The notes under the pieces are model-generated. The model ran no database searches. It saw only the letters and a list, made by a program, of their open reading frames with translations, and had not been told where the DNA came from. Of a stretch of DNA of 64,000 bases, positions 1-7,132 are shown piece after piece. Both the position numbers and the translations under genes were made by a program. The DNA is from Lachnospiraceae bacterium (GTDB lineage Bacteria; Bacillota; Clostridia; Lachnospirales; Lachnospiraceae), in NCBI GenBank assembly GCA_009774245.1, contig VSNM01000001.1:155317-219316 (forward strand). The letters run 5' to 3'. How positions within the stretch are numbered: the first letter of the stretch is position 1; each line of letters opens with the position of its first letter.

Positions 1-77
1 CAATGAGCTGATCCGGGATCTCAGGAAGGCAAAGGGACTCTCGCAGGAGAAGCTCGGTGAGGATATCTGCACACAGG
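1..77 (+). pseudogene. Fragment of the HTH-TPR regulator gene
   Basis: These 77 bases repeat 3174-3250 with at most one or two differences and encode the start of an XRE helix-turn-helix (RDLRKAKGLSQEKLGEDIC). The match breaks off after the codons for ICTQ, and the following sequence is unrelated. It is a truncated copy of the second HTH of the regulator at 2164-4071, or the end of a paralogue lying outside the window. No usable reading frame continues to the right. Confidence 0.75.
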
Positions 78-444
78 CAAAGAGCGCAATAGTCTGTATG
101 AAAACGGAACGATTTGAAAGGGCAGAAACAGAAGATAGAGAGAGCATTGGAGCGATAAAAAATGTGGGGCCTGGCGGTTGCCATGCCCTGTATTTTATAT
201 CTCCAAAAGTTCCACCTGCGTTCCATTTTAAGCCCAAAAGAGGTAGAAATAGCAAGGGTTTGTGGGAAAAACAGTTAAAATTTACAGGTGGGATATATCA
301 GAAAACTGCCACATAGATGGAGATGGAAAATACTGTGTGGACAAAAGCGGAGTATTCTTTCTTTTCTGTGGAAGGACTGCTGGAAATCTGATTGCGTTTC
401 GGCTGCCAGATGGGTATAATATGAATAAGGAAAGGAAGATGCGT

Positions 445-1362
445 ATGCAGAAAAAGACACCGGATTATGACAATGTATTTAAAACAATGAAGATGAAGCA
501 CAAAAGATTGTTCGTCTCCGTCATCAATGATGTGTTCGGCAGGAATTACCCCAGAGATGTAAAAGTAGAGATTTTGCCTTCGGAGGGTTATCTGACGGAA
601 AATGAAACGGCGGACGGCAGCAAGGAAATAGAGGAACAGGTTTCAGACTTCCTAATCAGAATAGGGAGTGAAATTTATCTTTTGGAATGCCAGAGTTATG
701 ATGACGGTTCTATGGCGATCAGGATAGCGGAGTACGCTTTTATCGTAGCCAGACAGTTTGCAACATGGGATATTGGTCATGCAACAATCCCAATGCCGAG
801 ATTTTCAATTATTTATGTCAAGAGGACGAACAGGACACCGAAAACAACGACGATTACCTTTACCTTTCCAGACGGGCAGACAGTGGATTATCAATCGGAC
901 AATGTAATTTTAGAAGATTTTACAAAGGAAAAGATTGTTGAAAAAAGGCTGTTCCCTTATATTCCGTTTTACATTGCGAGATATGAGAAAGAGATTGCAT
1001 CAGAGGGCGATATTGAAAAGGTCATTGAGGAACTGGCGTATTTCAGGGATGAACTGGTGCGTCTGCATCAGGCGGGGGAATTATCAGATGATGAACTGAT
1101 AGACTTGAAAGGATTTGTAAACACTATCATTACACATATCACGAATGGCAATAAAAATGAAGAAAGGCTGGTGAATATTATGGGTGGAACTGTTATTGAA
1201 ACAGAATCTGATAAGATTAAGATACGAACGATTATTGAAATGGGGCAGGAAGTTGGTCTTGATGATTCGGAAATTTTGAAAAAGCTGCAGGAAAAAATCG
1301 TTGGGCTGCCTTTAAAGCGGGCACAGGCGTATTTGGATCAGTATGGAAAGCAGCTTGTGTAA
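445..1362 (+). CDS. Rpn-family PD-(D/E)XK nuclease/putative transposase
   Basis: About 305 residues. The N-terminal half matches the Rpn recombination-promoting nuclease family, often annotated as a PD-(D/E)XK transposase. An opening YDNVFKTMKMKHKRLF segment is followed by a nuclease core where VSDFLIRIG supplies the Asp and IYLLECQ supplies the E-x-Q pair. The C-terminal half has the family's helical tail ending in short repeats (ILKKLQEKIVGL). Rpn proteins are DNA endonucleases that stimulate RecA-independent recombination and are usually mobile or multicopy. ATG at 439 and 445 both follow an AAGGAAAGGAAG ribosome site; the open frame runs back to 262 without a better start. A terminator follows at 1403. 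The fit to the family is good; activity is not shown. Confidence 0.85.
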   Translation: MQKKTPDYDNVFKTMKMKHKRLFVSVINDVFGRNYPRDVKVEILPSEGYLTENETADGSKEIEEQVSDFLIRIGSEIYLLECQSYDDGSMAIRIAEYAFIVARQFATWDIGHATIPMPRFSIIYVKRTNRTPKTTTITFTFPDGQTVDYQSDNVILEDFTKEKIVEKRLFPYIPFYIARYEKEIASEGDIEKVIEELAYFRDELVRLHQAGELSDDELIDLKGFVNTIITHITNGNKNEERLVNIMGGTVIETESDKIKIRTIIEMGQEVGLDDSEILKKLQEKIVGLPLKRAQAYLDQYGKQLV

Positions 1363-1402
1363 GGTAATGAATTTGATGTAACAATAAAAAGTTTTTAAGC
1401 AT

Positions 1403-1443
1403 AGGGAAGTATTTCCGTAAAAGATGGAGATACTTCCCTTTTT
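1403..1443 (+). terminator. Rho-independent terminator after the Rpn gene
   Basis: A perfect 10-bp inverted repeat (AGGGAAGTAT at 1403-1412, ATACTTCCCT at 1430-1439) with a 17-base loop is followed directly by a short T run. It lies 40 bases after the stop codon of the nuclease gene. Confidence 0.75.
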
Positions 1444-1476
1444 GCGTGGAAAATTTTACCTGAAAGGAGAATTTCA

Positions 1477-2090
1477 ATGTTGAAAAAACCAATAACAACG
1501 GAAGATCTGTTTGACAAGATTAAGTGTATCCTGCAAGAAAAGGACAAACTGCCGGATATTTTGGATTACGGACTGGGGCGTATCGTCCTGTTTCGATTAA
1601 AACCTATGAATTCGACCTGAAAAGCAATCTTGCCTATGGGGGCAGCGAGGGGATTTATCTGGATCTTTGGATAGAGTATTTTGAGGACGATAGTTAGATT
1701 TTTCATACGAGGATGAAGATTACTCCGTAGATATAACAAAAGTGATTGCCTGCCCGCAGTGCTATTCCGCCATTGCTTCAAGGCTCACTGCCCGGCTGGA
1801 CAATTACATCCAGGTATCTTTTGGAAAACAGATCAAACAATGAAACAGTGTGGCTCATGTTAACCCCCTTTTTTGACTTGCCGCTTGATGGATGGAAGGT
1901 TGTTTTGTCATCAGGGTTGCGCGCAATATTAAATTCGGAACCATCCGCAGCGAGCAGGAATATTTTCCTTTAAACGGCTTTGTGGCGAACCTGAGGTTAA
2001 ACTGTCTGAGAAGATGATAAAAAGCTTCGGGGAGCAGTTTTGCCCGCTACTTTCTGCAAGCTTGTGAACTGTAACCCATACGCCAGAAAG
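1477..2090 (+). pseudogene. Decayed accessory gene, unrecognised family
   Basis: ATG 1477 follows a good ribosome site (AAAGGAGA) and opens a 47-codon frame that stops at 1620. The adjacent frame continues the protein sense (KTYEFDLKSNLAYGG, then IYLDLWIEYFEDDS ending near 1697), which suggests a frameshift near 1580. Further protein-like stretches (YSVDITKVIACPQCYSAIAS) run to about 1850 and are broken by several stops. No family is recognised. It looks like a mobile-element accessory gene that has lost function, which fits its place beside the Rpn gene. Confidence 0.5.
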
Positions 2091-2119
2091 GGGAAAAGAT
2101 AATCGCAAGGCAGTGGACG

Positions 2120-2147
2120 TTGACAGGAAAGTGCGGTATACTATGTT
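2120..2147 (+). promoter_or_regulatory. Candidate sigma-A promoter of the HTH-TPR regulator
   Basis: TTGACA at 2120-2125 is a perfect -35 box. After 16 bases comes TATGTT at 2142-2147 as a possible -10. The start would fall close to the ribosome site GAGGAGAG (2151-2158) and ATG 2164, giving a very short leader, so the exact -10 is uncertain. Confidence 0.4.
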
Positions 2148-2163
2148 ATAGAGGAGAGAAAAC

Positions 2164-4071
2164 ATGATACAGGAATTAGGCATCATGCTCTGCAAAGAGC
2201 GTGAGAAAATGGGTGAAAAACAAAAGAGTTTAGCGCAAGGGATCATAAGCATATCTGAGCTGTCCAAGCTGGAGCGGGGCACCCTGGAGATTGATTACTT
2301 TACACTGCAGGCATTGTTTGAGCGTCTGGGAAAGTCCATCGATAAGCTGGAGCTGGCGATATCCAGCGAAGAGTATGAGTGCATCTCGTACAGGGCAGAG
2401 ATCGAGGACAGTATCGCAGAGTGGGACCATGAGAGACTGGCGGAACTGATCGCAGGATATGATGCATGCAATGACAAAGAACGTCCGATCCACATACAAT
2501 ACAAGACTGCATTGCAGGCGATAGCGCGTTATATGCAGGGGGATGATTATGCTTCCTGTCTGCGCAGCATGGAGCAGGCGCTGAAATGCACCCTGAACAA
2601 TGACTGGCGGGAGGCGGTCAGGACGGGACAGCGCCTGTGCAATCAGGAGATCCGGATCATCATAGTGGCTGCGTACTGTATGTGGAAGCTCGGTGATACC
2701 AGCGAGCTTTCCGGGCAGTTGGAACAGCTTGGCAGCTATATACTGCATCACTATACGGACACAGAAGAGCAGGCGAAGGTTTACCCGCATTGTACATGGC
2801 TGCTGGGACAGCTCTATCTGGGGAAGGATATGGTGGAGGATGCATATGTCATATGTAGGAAAGGAAAAGAATCCCTCATACAGAATGGTTACCTGAGTCC
2901 CCTGTGGGAGATGCTGCGTCTGGAAGAAGCGTGCCTGGAAAAAATGGGCAGACAGGCAGAACTGGAACAGTGCAGAAAGTATCAGGCGGCTGTTGCGTTT
3001 TTATGCACACGGACGCGGAAAGGAAATATGCAGCTAAGGCTGCCCGCGTCCGGCGCGCGGGTAGGGGAAGATGGCGCTTCCCTGCTCGATTACGAAAAGG
3101 CGGGAGTGCGCGTGGAATCTGATATGATAGCGGCATTCTGGAAGAGCAGTTTTCAGGGGGAGTTCGTCATTACCAATGAGCTGATCCGGGATCTCAGGAA
3201 GGCAAAGGGACTCTCGCAGGAGAAGCTTGGTGAGGATATCTGCACACAGTCAACGCTGTCGCAGATCGAGAACGGAAAGAGAAGTCCGAATAAAAAGAAC
3301 CTCTACCAGATGCTGAAGAAGATGGGTATGAAGCGGGAGAATTATTATGGGTTTATAGAGGCGAATGATTATGAACTGTATGAGAAGGTGCGGGAGTATC
3401 ACCGGTGCTTTCCAAAAGGTCAGACAAAGAAGGCAATGAAACTGCTCGATGAGATTGAAAATGGCGTGGATATGGCGAAAGCTGTCAACAGGCAGTTTGT
3501 AGGGACGGGGCGCATTTCCAAGCGGACAGCGAATGGTGAACTGACGCGGGAACAGGCAAATGAGCAGCTTCGGGAGCTGCTTCACCTGACGATGCCGCCA
3601 ATGAATTCGGGGACAATGATATACCGTGTGCCGTTTCGGATGGAGTATACGATCTGGAATCATATAGCGATCAATCTTAGGGAAGACGGGAAAGTGAAAG
3701 AAGCGCTTGGCATTTATGATGCATTGATGCAATGCTACAAAAAAAGCAGGGTATTGATGCAGCATCATGCTGTTCCAGGACTGACCTTATATATAAATTA
3801 CACAGGATTTTTGGAAGTACACAACGAATTGGAAAAGGCGGAAGCGATTGGTAAGGAAGGATTACATCACAGTCTGGAATGCTGCCGTGGAGATTTTGCA
3901 GGAGACATATTGGCAAACCTGTCCTTAGTATATGGGAAACAAGGCTTGGCAGATGTAGAAGAAACTTATCTTAGATATGGATACTATTTGCTTTGTTTGT
4001 ATGATAGGAAAAACATAACAATGAAACTGCAGAGCGCATATCAAGATAAGTTTCATAAAGAGATTGATTAA
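2164..4071 (+). CDS. Tandem HTH-TPR transcriptional regulator (RRNPP-like architecture)
   Basis: 635 residues with an internally duplicated layout. A degenerate XRE-type HTH at about 1-65 is followed by helical TPR-like repeats (about 80-300). A canonical XRE HTH at about 335-395 (RDLRKAKGLSQEKLGEDI, then STLSQIENGKRSPNKKN) is followed by more TPR-like helices to the end. HTH plus TPR is the architecture of Rgg/PlcR/NprR-type cytosolic receptors that bind imported peptides; having two such units in one chain is unusual. A small secreted-peptide ORF lies convergently at its 3' end (4068-4202, minus). It is the only obvious transcription factor in the window, so control of the secretion locus is plausible but inferred. 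A fragment of its second HTH occurs at 1-77. Confidence 0.8.
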   Translation: MIQELGIMLCKEREKMGEKQKSLAQGIISISELSKLERGTLEIDYFTLQALFERLGKSIDKLELAISSEEYECISYRAEIEDSIAEWDHERLAELIAGYDACNDKERPIHIQYKTALQAIARYMQGDDYASCLRSMEQALKCTLNNDWREAVRTGQRLCNQEIRIIIVAAYCMWKLGDTSELSGQLEQLGSYILHHYTDTEEQAKVYPHCTWLLGQLYLGKDMVEDAYVICRKGKESLIQNGYLSPLWEMLRLEEACLEKMGRQAELEQCRKYQAAVAFLCTRTRKGNMQLRLPASGARVGEDGASLLDYEKAGVRVESDMIAAFWKSSFQGEFVITNELIRDLRKAKGLSQEKLGEDICTQSTLSQIENGKRSPNKKNLYQMLKKMGMKRENYYGFIEANDYELYEKVREYHRCFPKGQTKKAMKLLDEIENGVDMAKAVNRQFVGTGRISKRTANGELTREQANEQLRELLHLTMPPMNSGTMIYRVPFRMEYTIWNHIAINLREDGKVKEALGIYDALMQCYKKSRVLMQHHAVPGLTLYINYTGFLEVHNELEKAEAIGKEGLHHSLECCRGDFAGDILANLSLVYGKQGLADVEETYLRYGYYLLCLYDRKNITMKLQSAYQDKFHKEID

Positions 4072-4202
4072 TTTAAATCACCTTGGTAAAAATACTCACA
4101 CGTACTAATCCCATAGTCCTCGCCATCATTCCCTTCCGGAACTGGCGGAACAACCACTGTTACCAGACACAAAGTTAAAAGTACCGTAATTATTTTTTTC
4201 AT
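4068..4202 (-). CDS. Small secreted peptide, copy 1 (possible signalling propeptide)
   Basis: 44 codons on the minus strand with a near-perfect ribosome site, TAAGGAGGTAG, about 7 bases before ATG 4202. The product begins with a typical export signal (MKKIITVLLTLCLVTVVVPP) followed by a short acidic tail (EGNDGEDYGISTCEYFYQG). Its stop overlaps the stop of the convergent HTH-TPR regulator. A second copy at 6715-6852 keeps the frame, the ribosome site and the signal sequence while the tail differs. Size and neighbourhood resemble RRNPP pheromone genes, but no known pheromone motif is recognised; it could simply be a small lipoprotein-like or bacteriocin-like peptide. Confidence 0.6.
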   Translation of the reverse strand: MKKIITVLLTLCLVTVVVPPVPEGNDGEDYGISTCEYFYQGDLN

Positions 4203-4482
4203 GATTCAACTACCTCCTTAAACACAGCATAAGATATGCATTACAACACCATAATAGAATGTAATATGACAAAAGACTATTTCGTTTTGTGAAAATTTTT
4301 TTATCAAAGAACAAAATAGTCTTTTTTGTGTCGGGATGATAACATAAAAGAACAATATTCGACAAAATAGTACAAAAGATTCTGAATATACAAAAAGGTG
4401 TGAGGACAATTGAAGATCAGAATGAAACCGATCATAATGCTGTCGTTAATACTGCTCACAGCCTCTGCATTCACACACAGGA
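4091..4482. repeat. Direct repeat 1: VWA promoter region and gene start
   Basis: About 390 bases nearly identical to 6741-7132 (constant offset 2650). The repeat contains the secreted-peptide gene on the minus strand, the divergent intergenic region with a 12-bp hairpin, and the first 24 codons of the VWA gene. The two secreted-protein genes at 4684-6363 lie between the copies. Confidence 0.9.
4271..4325. terminator. Hairpin in the divergent region, copy 1
   Basis: AAAAGACTATTT (4271-4282) is the exact reverse complement of AAATAGTCTTTT (4314-4325), with a 31-base A/T-rich loop and T or A runs on both sides. It could act as a bidirectional terminator or an operator-like palindrome upstream of the VWA gene. 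The same structure occurs at 6921-6975 in the second copy. Confidence 0.5.
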
Positions 4483-4499
4483 CTGTATGGGGGATGTGA
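4410..4499 (+). pseudogene. Truncated 5' end of the VWA gene
   Basis: TTG 4410 starts a 29-codon frame. Its first 24 codons equal the start of the VWA protein at 7060, including the signal sequence (MLSLILLTASAFTH), and then it diverges and stops. Downstream, a frame ending with KLHYKKYFSE and a stop at about 4597 is the tail of another unrecognised gene. The stretch to 4683 otherwise shows only the A/T-rich leader of the next gene. Confidence 0.8.
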
Positions 4500-4683
4500 G
4501 TATTTGAGAAGTAAAGGGGAACATTTCTGTCCGGTAGAAAGTGAATATTTGGAGGATTATTTGAAATTACATTATAAAAAATACTTTTCTGAGTAAGAAA
4601 TGTGTTTATAAGTGAGCAAATAAGTTAGATACTTTTGTTTGCTTATTTATTATAAAAATACATAAAGGAAGGAGAAAAGAAAA

Positions 4684-5121
4684 ATGAAACGAATGATTTG
4701 TATGTTACTATTGGGAGCAGCTTTGATGACAAATCCAGTTACTGCTCATGCAGCGGAATTAAATGAGGAGGAGTATTTTGAGATTGTCGATCATAAGCCA
4801 ACTTTAGGAATGGAAAGAGAAGCATCCTGGGGATATGGTAATTTGTACGTAGATACTTATTTATTTAATGAACCCAGTGCATATGCAACGACGCAGACTT
4901 ATTCCGGAAATGCGTATAGTATATCAGTACAGGTCTCATGTATTGATAATGATGGAAATAATAGTGCATCGCAGAAAATAAGCCTTTCGAATACAAATTT
5001 TATACAATCTGCTACTATTAAATCATTGACAAAGAAATGTGAGTTTTTTGGTTTTCATAGTATTCAGTCAACGAGTAATTCAGGCGTTCAAACATGTGAT
5101 ACATATAAGAAAATCGATTAA
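4684..5121 (+). CDS. Secreted hypothetical protein
   Basis: 145 residues with a clear Sec signal peptide (MKRMICMLLLGAALMTNPVT, then AHA-AE as a likely signal peptidase I site). The mature part is rich in Ser, Thr, Asn and Tyr with a beta-sheet pattern (YSGNAYSISVQVSCIDNDGN) and four cysteines, three of them in the last third. Ribosome site AAGGAAGGAG precedes ATG 4684. No family is recognised. It sits with the next gene inside the duplicated VWA promoter region and could be a small immunity or envelope protein. Confidence 0.7.
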   Translation: MKRMICMLLLGAALMTNPVTAHAAELNEEEYFEIVDHKPTLGMEREASWGYGNLYVDTYLFNEPSAYATTQTYSGNAYSISVQVSCIDNDGNNSASQKISLSNTNFIQSATIKSLTKKCEFFGFHSIQSTSNSGVQTCDTYKKID

Positions 5122-5267
5122 TTGAGTACAAAAATCTGCTTGATAGCCGATTTTCATATGGCTATTTGTGCCGCTCCGGAATGGATATTTTTATAGAAAA
5201 GGGTATCAGGCAACAGTAGGGCAGGGTCTGATTTCCCACAGCTCTGCTGTTAGGAGTTTCATTGAAA

Positions 5268-5308
5268 AATACTTCTAAGGCAGCGTAAGGCACTGCCTTA
5301 GAAGTATT
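5268..5308. terminator. Long perfect hairpin between two secreted-protein genes
   Basis: ATACTTCTAAGGCAG (5269-5283) pairs perfectly with CTGCCTTAGAAGTAT (5293-5307) over a 9-base loop; one more A-T pair extends the stem to 5268-5308. It is not followed by a T run, so it may be an attenuator, an RNA-stability hairpin or the arm of a small mobile palindrome. The 250-base gap around it contains no convincing gene. Confidence 0.55.
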
Positions 5309-5320
5309 AAATTTCATAGG

Positions 5321-5345
5321 AAAAACGCAAAGTACAGCGTTTTTT
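5321..5345 (+). terminator. Rho-independent terminator-like hairpin
   Basis: AAAAACGC (5321-5328) pairs with GCGTTTTTT (5337-5345) over an 8-base loop, giving a short stem ending in six T residues. It lies 31 bases before ATG 5377 and may separate that gene from 4684-5121. Confidence 0.5.
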
Positions 5346-5376
5346 AGAGCTGCTGAAAGCGGCATGGGGGATTATT

Positions 5377-6363
5377 ATGAAAAGAAAAGTAATAGGTATG
5401 CTGTGTATTGTTTTTATATTATTGATGTGTTCAAATGTCGTGAAAACTCATAAATTAACACAATGTAATGAGGTTAATTCGACAGAAAAAAATGAGGACA
5501 ATACACAAATAATGGAAAATATGGATTATTTGTATAATTGGAATACGAATGGATGTTATCTTGGATTATATGGTTCAGAAAAAGAAGAAGAAGATTTTAT
5601 TCGTTTCAATGAGGATGGTTCATTATATTTGGTGGTTGAAAGTGGCGGAAACATAAACAGGGAATTGGGTGTACAGATTTTTCTTGATTATGAGCAGATT
5701 CCCATAATTATTGATGACAACATTGTGGATGTTTATTATATAACAACTGATCAGAATTTTTCCGAGACAAAAAAAATTTGGTTTAACGCGGAATTAGAAG
5801 ATAATAGTATACATAAAGTTACAATTGTTTTGGCAAATTATACTGATAAAAATATTGGATCTAATGAGGATATGAGGAGGACTTTAAGTGGAGATATGAC
5901 AATGTTTGATACTATTTTAGTGAATGGAAATGAAGTTGGATCAATGTGTAAAACGGATTATGAGTATGAGATACCAATTAAAATATATGAAGAGCAATTT
6001 GAAGGTTTGGTTTTTACACAGGATATAACTGGAAAAAGGAAAGTTATTGATAGAAATATATATGCAAAAGGTGGTGAAAATTTAGAGTTACAGTATCATA
6101 TAGCAAGTTCGTCAGATGTAAATGATATCATTATTATTATAACAATCGATATGAAACAATATGATATTAATAGTCAAAAGTATATTATTTGTACAAATGA
6201 ATCTTCTAAAGTTTTTTGGGGAAAGGTTAACTTTAAAGTACCGGAAGAAAAAGGTTCCTATGAAATTAGGGCTTTTGCAGTACCCAATCCATTCGGAAAA
6301 ATTGAGAATAATAAGATACAAATACCTATAGGAACTTTTCGTTTTACTTTAAATGTGGAATAA
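5377..6363 (+). CDS. Secreted or membrane-anchored hypothetical protein
   Basis: 328 residues beginning with a hydrophobic export segment (MKRKVIGMLCIVFILLMCSN). The Cys at about residue 18 is not in a perfect lipobox. The mature part is acidic, beta-rich and Asn/Ile-rich, with two possible immunoglobulin-like halves (about 70-180 and 200-328; the last ends KGSYEIRAFAVPNPFGK). Base composition is very A+T-rich, as in the immunity genes further right. No toxin gene is adjacent. It could be an orphan immunity protein, but that is inference. Confidence 0.65.
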   Translation: MKRKVIGMLCIVFILLMCSNVVKTHKLTQCNEVNSTEKNEDNTQIMENMDYLYNWNTNGCYLGLYGSEKEEEDFIRFNEDGSLYLVVESGGNINRELGVQIFLDYEQIPIIIDDNIVDVYYITTDQNFSETKKIWFNAELEDNSIHKVTIVLANYTDKNIGSNEDMRRTLSGDMTMFDTILVNGNEVGSMCKTDYEYEIPIKIYEEQFEGLVFTQDITGKRKVIDRNIYAKGGENLELQYHIASSSDVNDIIIIITIDMKQYDINSQKYIICTNESSKVFWGKVNFKVPEEKGSYEIRAFAVPNPFGKIENNKIQIPIGTFRFTLNVE

Positions 6364-6496
6364 TATCAAATCAATTTTGGAGGTTAATGCTATATGTATC
6401 ATATATTAAGTGAGGCATTGCCTGTAACGATGCATTTCCCTGATTCAGACAGTATTATGGACACGGTATGTAGTTCACGATGGGGAGTGACGAACA

Positions 6497-6574
6497 ATGG
6501 AGAAGGAACAAAGGAAAAGGACAGAAATGATTTCGTACCTGCAGGACAGGTTCCAGACATTACATTCCGGATGA
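6497..6574 (+). pseudogene. 5' fragment of the 208-aa structural-family gene
   Basis: The frame MEKEQRKRTEMISYLQ and its leader GAGTGACGAACAATGGAG match the start of the gene at 58996 (leader GAGTGACAAACAATGGAG, MEKEQRKRTEMLPYLQ). The frame stops after 25 codons. A structural-gene start has been left behind here by rearrangement. The longer open frame 6394-6720 that covers it has no ribosome site and looks spurious. Confidence 0.7.
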
Positions 6575-6642
6575 TTTCCAATCAAAACAGGCTGTTTATC
6601 AACCTGGTAACGGTAAATTTCGAGATGCAGAACAAATTTTTT

Positions 6643-6689
6643 AAAAAGAAGCCCAACACGATATCGCGTGTCATATATTACGGGGCTTC
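6643..6689 (-). terminator. Terminator of secreted-peptide copy 2 (minus strand)
   Basis: GAAGCCC (6648-6654) pairs with GGGCTTC (6683-6689), with an inner ACACG/CGTGT stem. On the minus strand the hairpin is followed by a run of five T residues (6643-6647). It lies 26 bases past the stop codon of the minus-strand peptide gene, which supports that gene as a real transcription unit. Confidence 0.65.
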
Positions 6690-6714
6690 CGTTTTACACT
6701 ACCGCAGGGGTAGG

Positions 6715-6852
6715 CTATAAATTTGTGTACCTTATATAGGAATACTTACACGTACTAATCCCATAGCCCTCACTATCAGTGCTTTCCGAAACCGGCGGAA
6801 CAACAACCGTTATCAGACACAAAGTTAAAAGTACCGTAATTATTTTTTTCAT
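6715..6852 (-). CDS. Small secreted peptide, copy 2
   Basis: 45 codons on the minus strand, paralogous to 4068-4202. It has the same TAAGGAGGTAG ribosome site and the same signal sequence (MKKIITVLLTLCLITVVVPP); the tail has changed to ESTDSEGYGISTCKYSY. Several third-position changes in the signal region are silent (ACA/ACG, GTG/GTT, CCA/CCG), which suggests selection on the protein. A minus-strand terminator follows at 6643-6689. It is divergent from the VWA gene at 7060 and shares its promoter region. Role unknown; a peptide signal is one possibility. Confidence 0.6.
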   Translation of the reverse strand: MKKIITVLLTLCLITVVVPPVSESTDSEGYGISTCKYSYIRYTNL

Positions 6853-7132
6853 GATTCAACTACCTCCTTAAACACAGCATAAGATATGCATTACAACACC
6901 ATAATAGAATGTAATATGACAAAAGACTATTTCGTTTTGTGAAAATTTTTTTATCAAAGAACAAAATAGTCTTTTTTGTGTCGGGATGATAACATAAAAG
7001 AACAATATTCGACAAAATAGTACAAAAGATTCTGAATATACAAAAAGGTGTGAGGACAATTGAAGATCAGAATGAAACCGATCATAATGCTGTCGTTAAT
7101 ACTGCTCACAGCCTCTGCATTCACACACAGGA
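6741..7132. repeat. Direct repeat 2: VWA promoter region and gene start
   Basis: Second copy of the repeat at 4091-4482. In this copy the VWA gene is intact. It contains the peptide gene on the minus strand and the 12-bp hairpin at 6921-6975. Confidence 0.9.

Noticed and set aside
98..316. 72-codon frame at the left end
   Set aside because: No ribosome site or recognisable sequence; it lies between the regulator fragment and the nuclease gene.
6394..6720. 108-codon plus-strand frame
   Set aside because: No ribosome site; it crosses a scar of the 208-aa gene and a minus-strand terminator, so it is not a gene.
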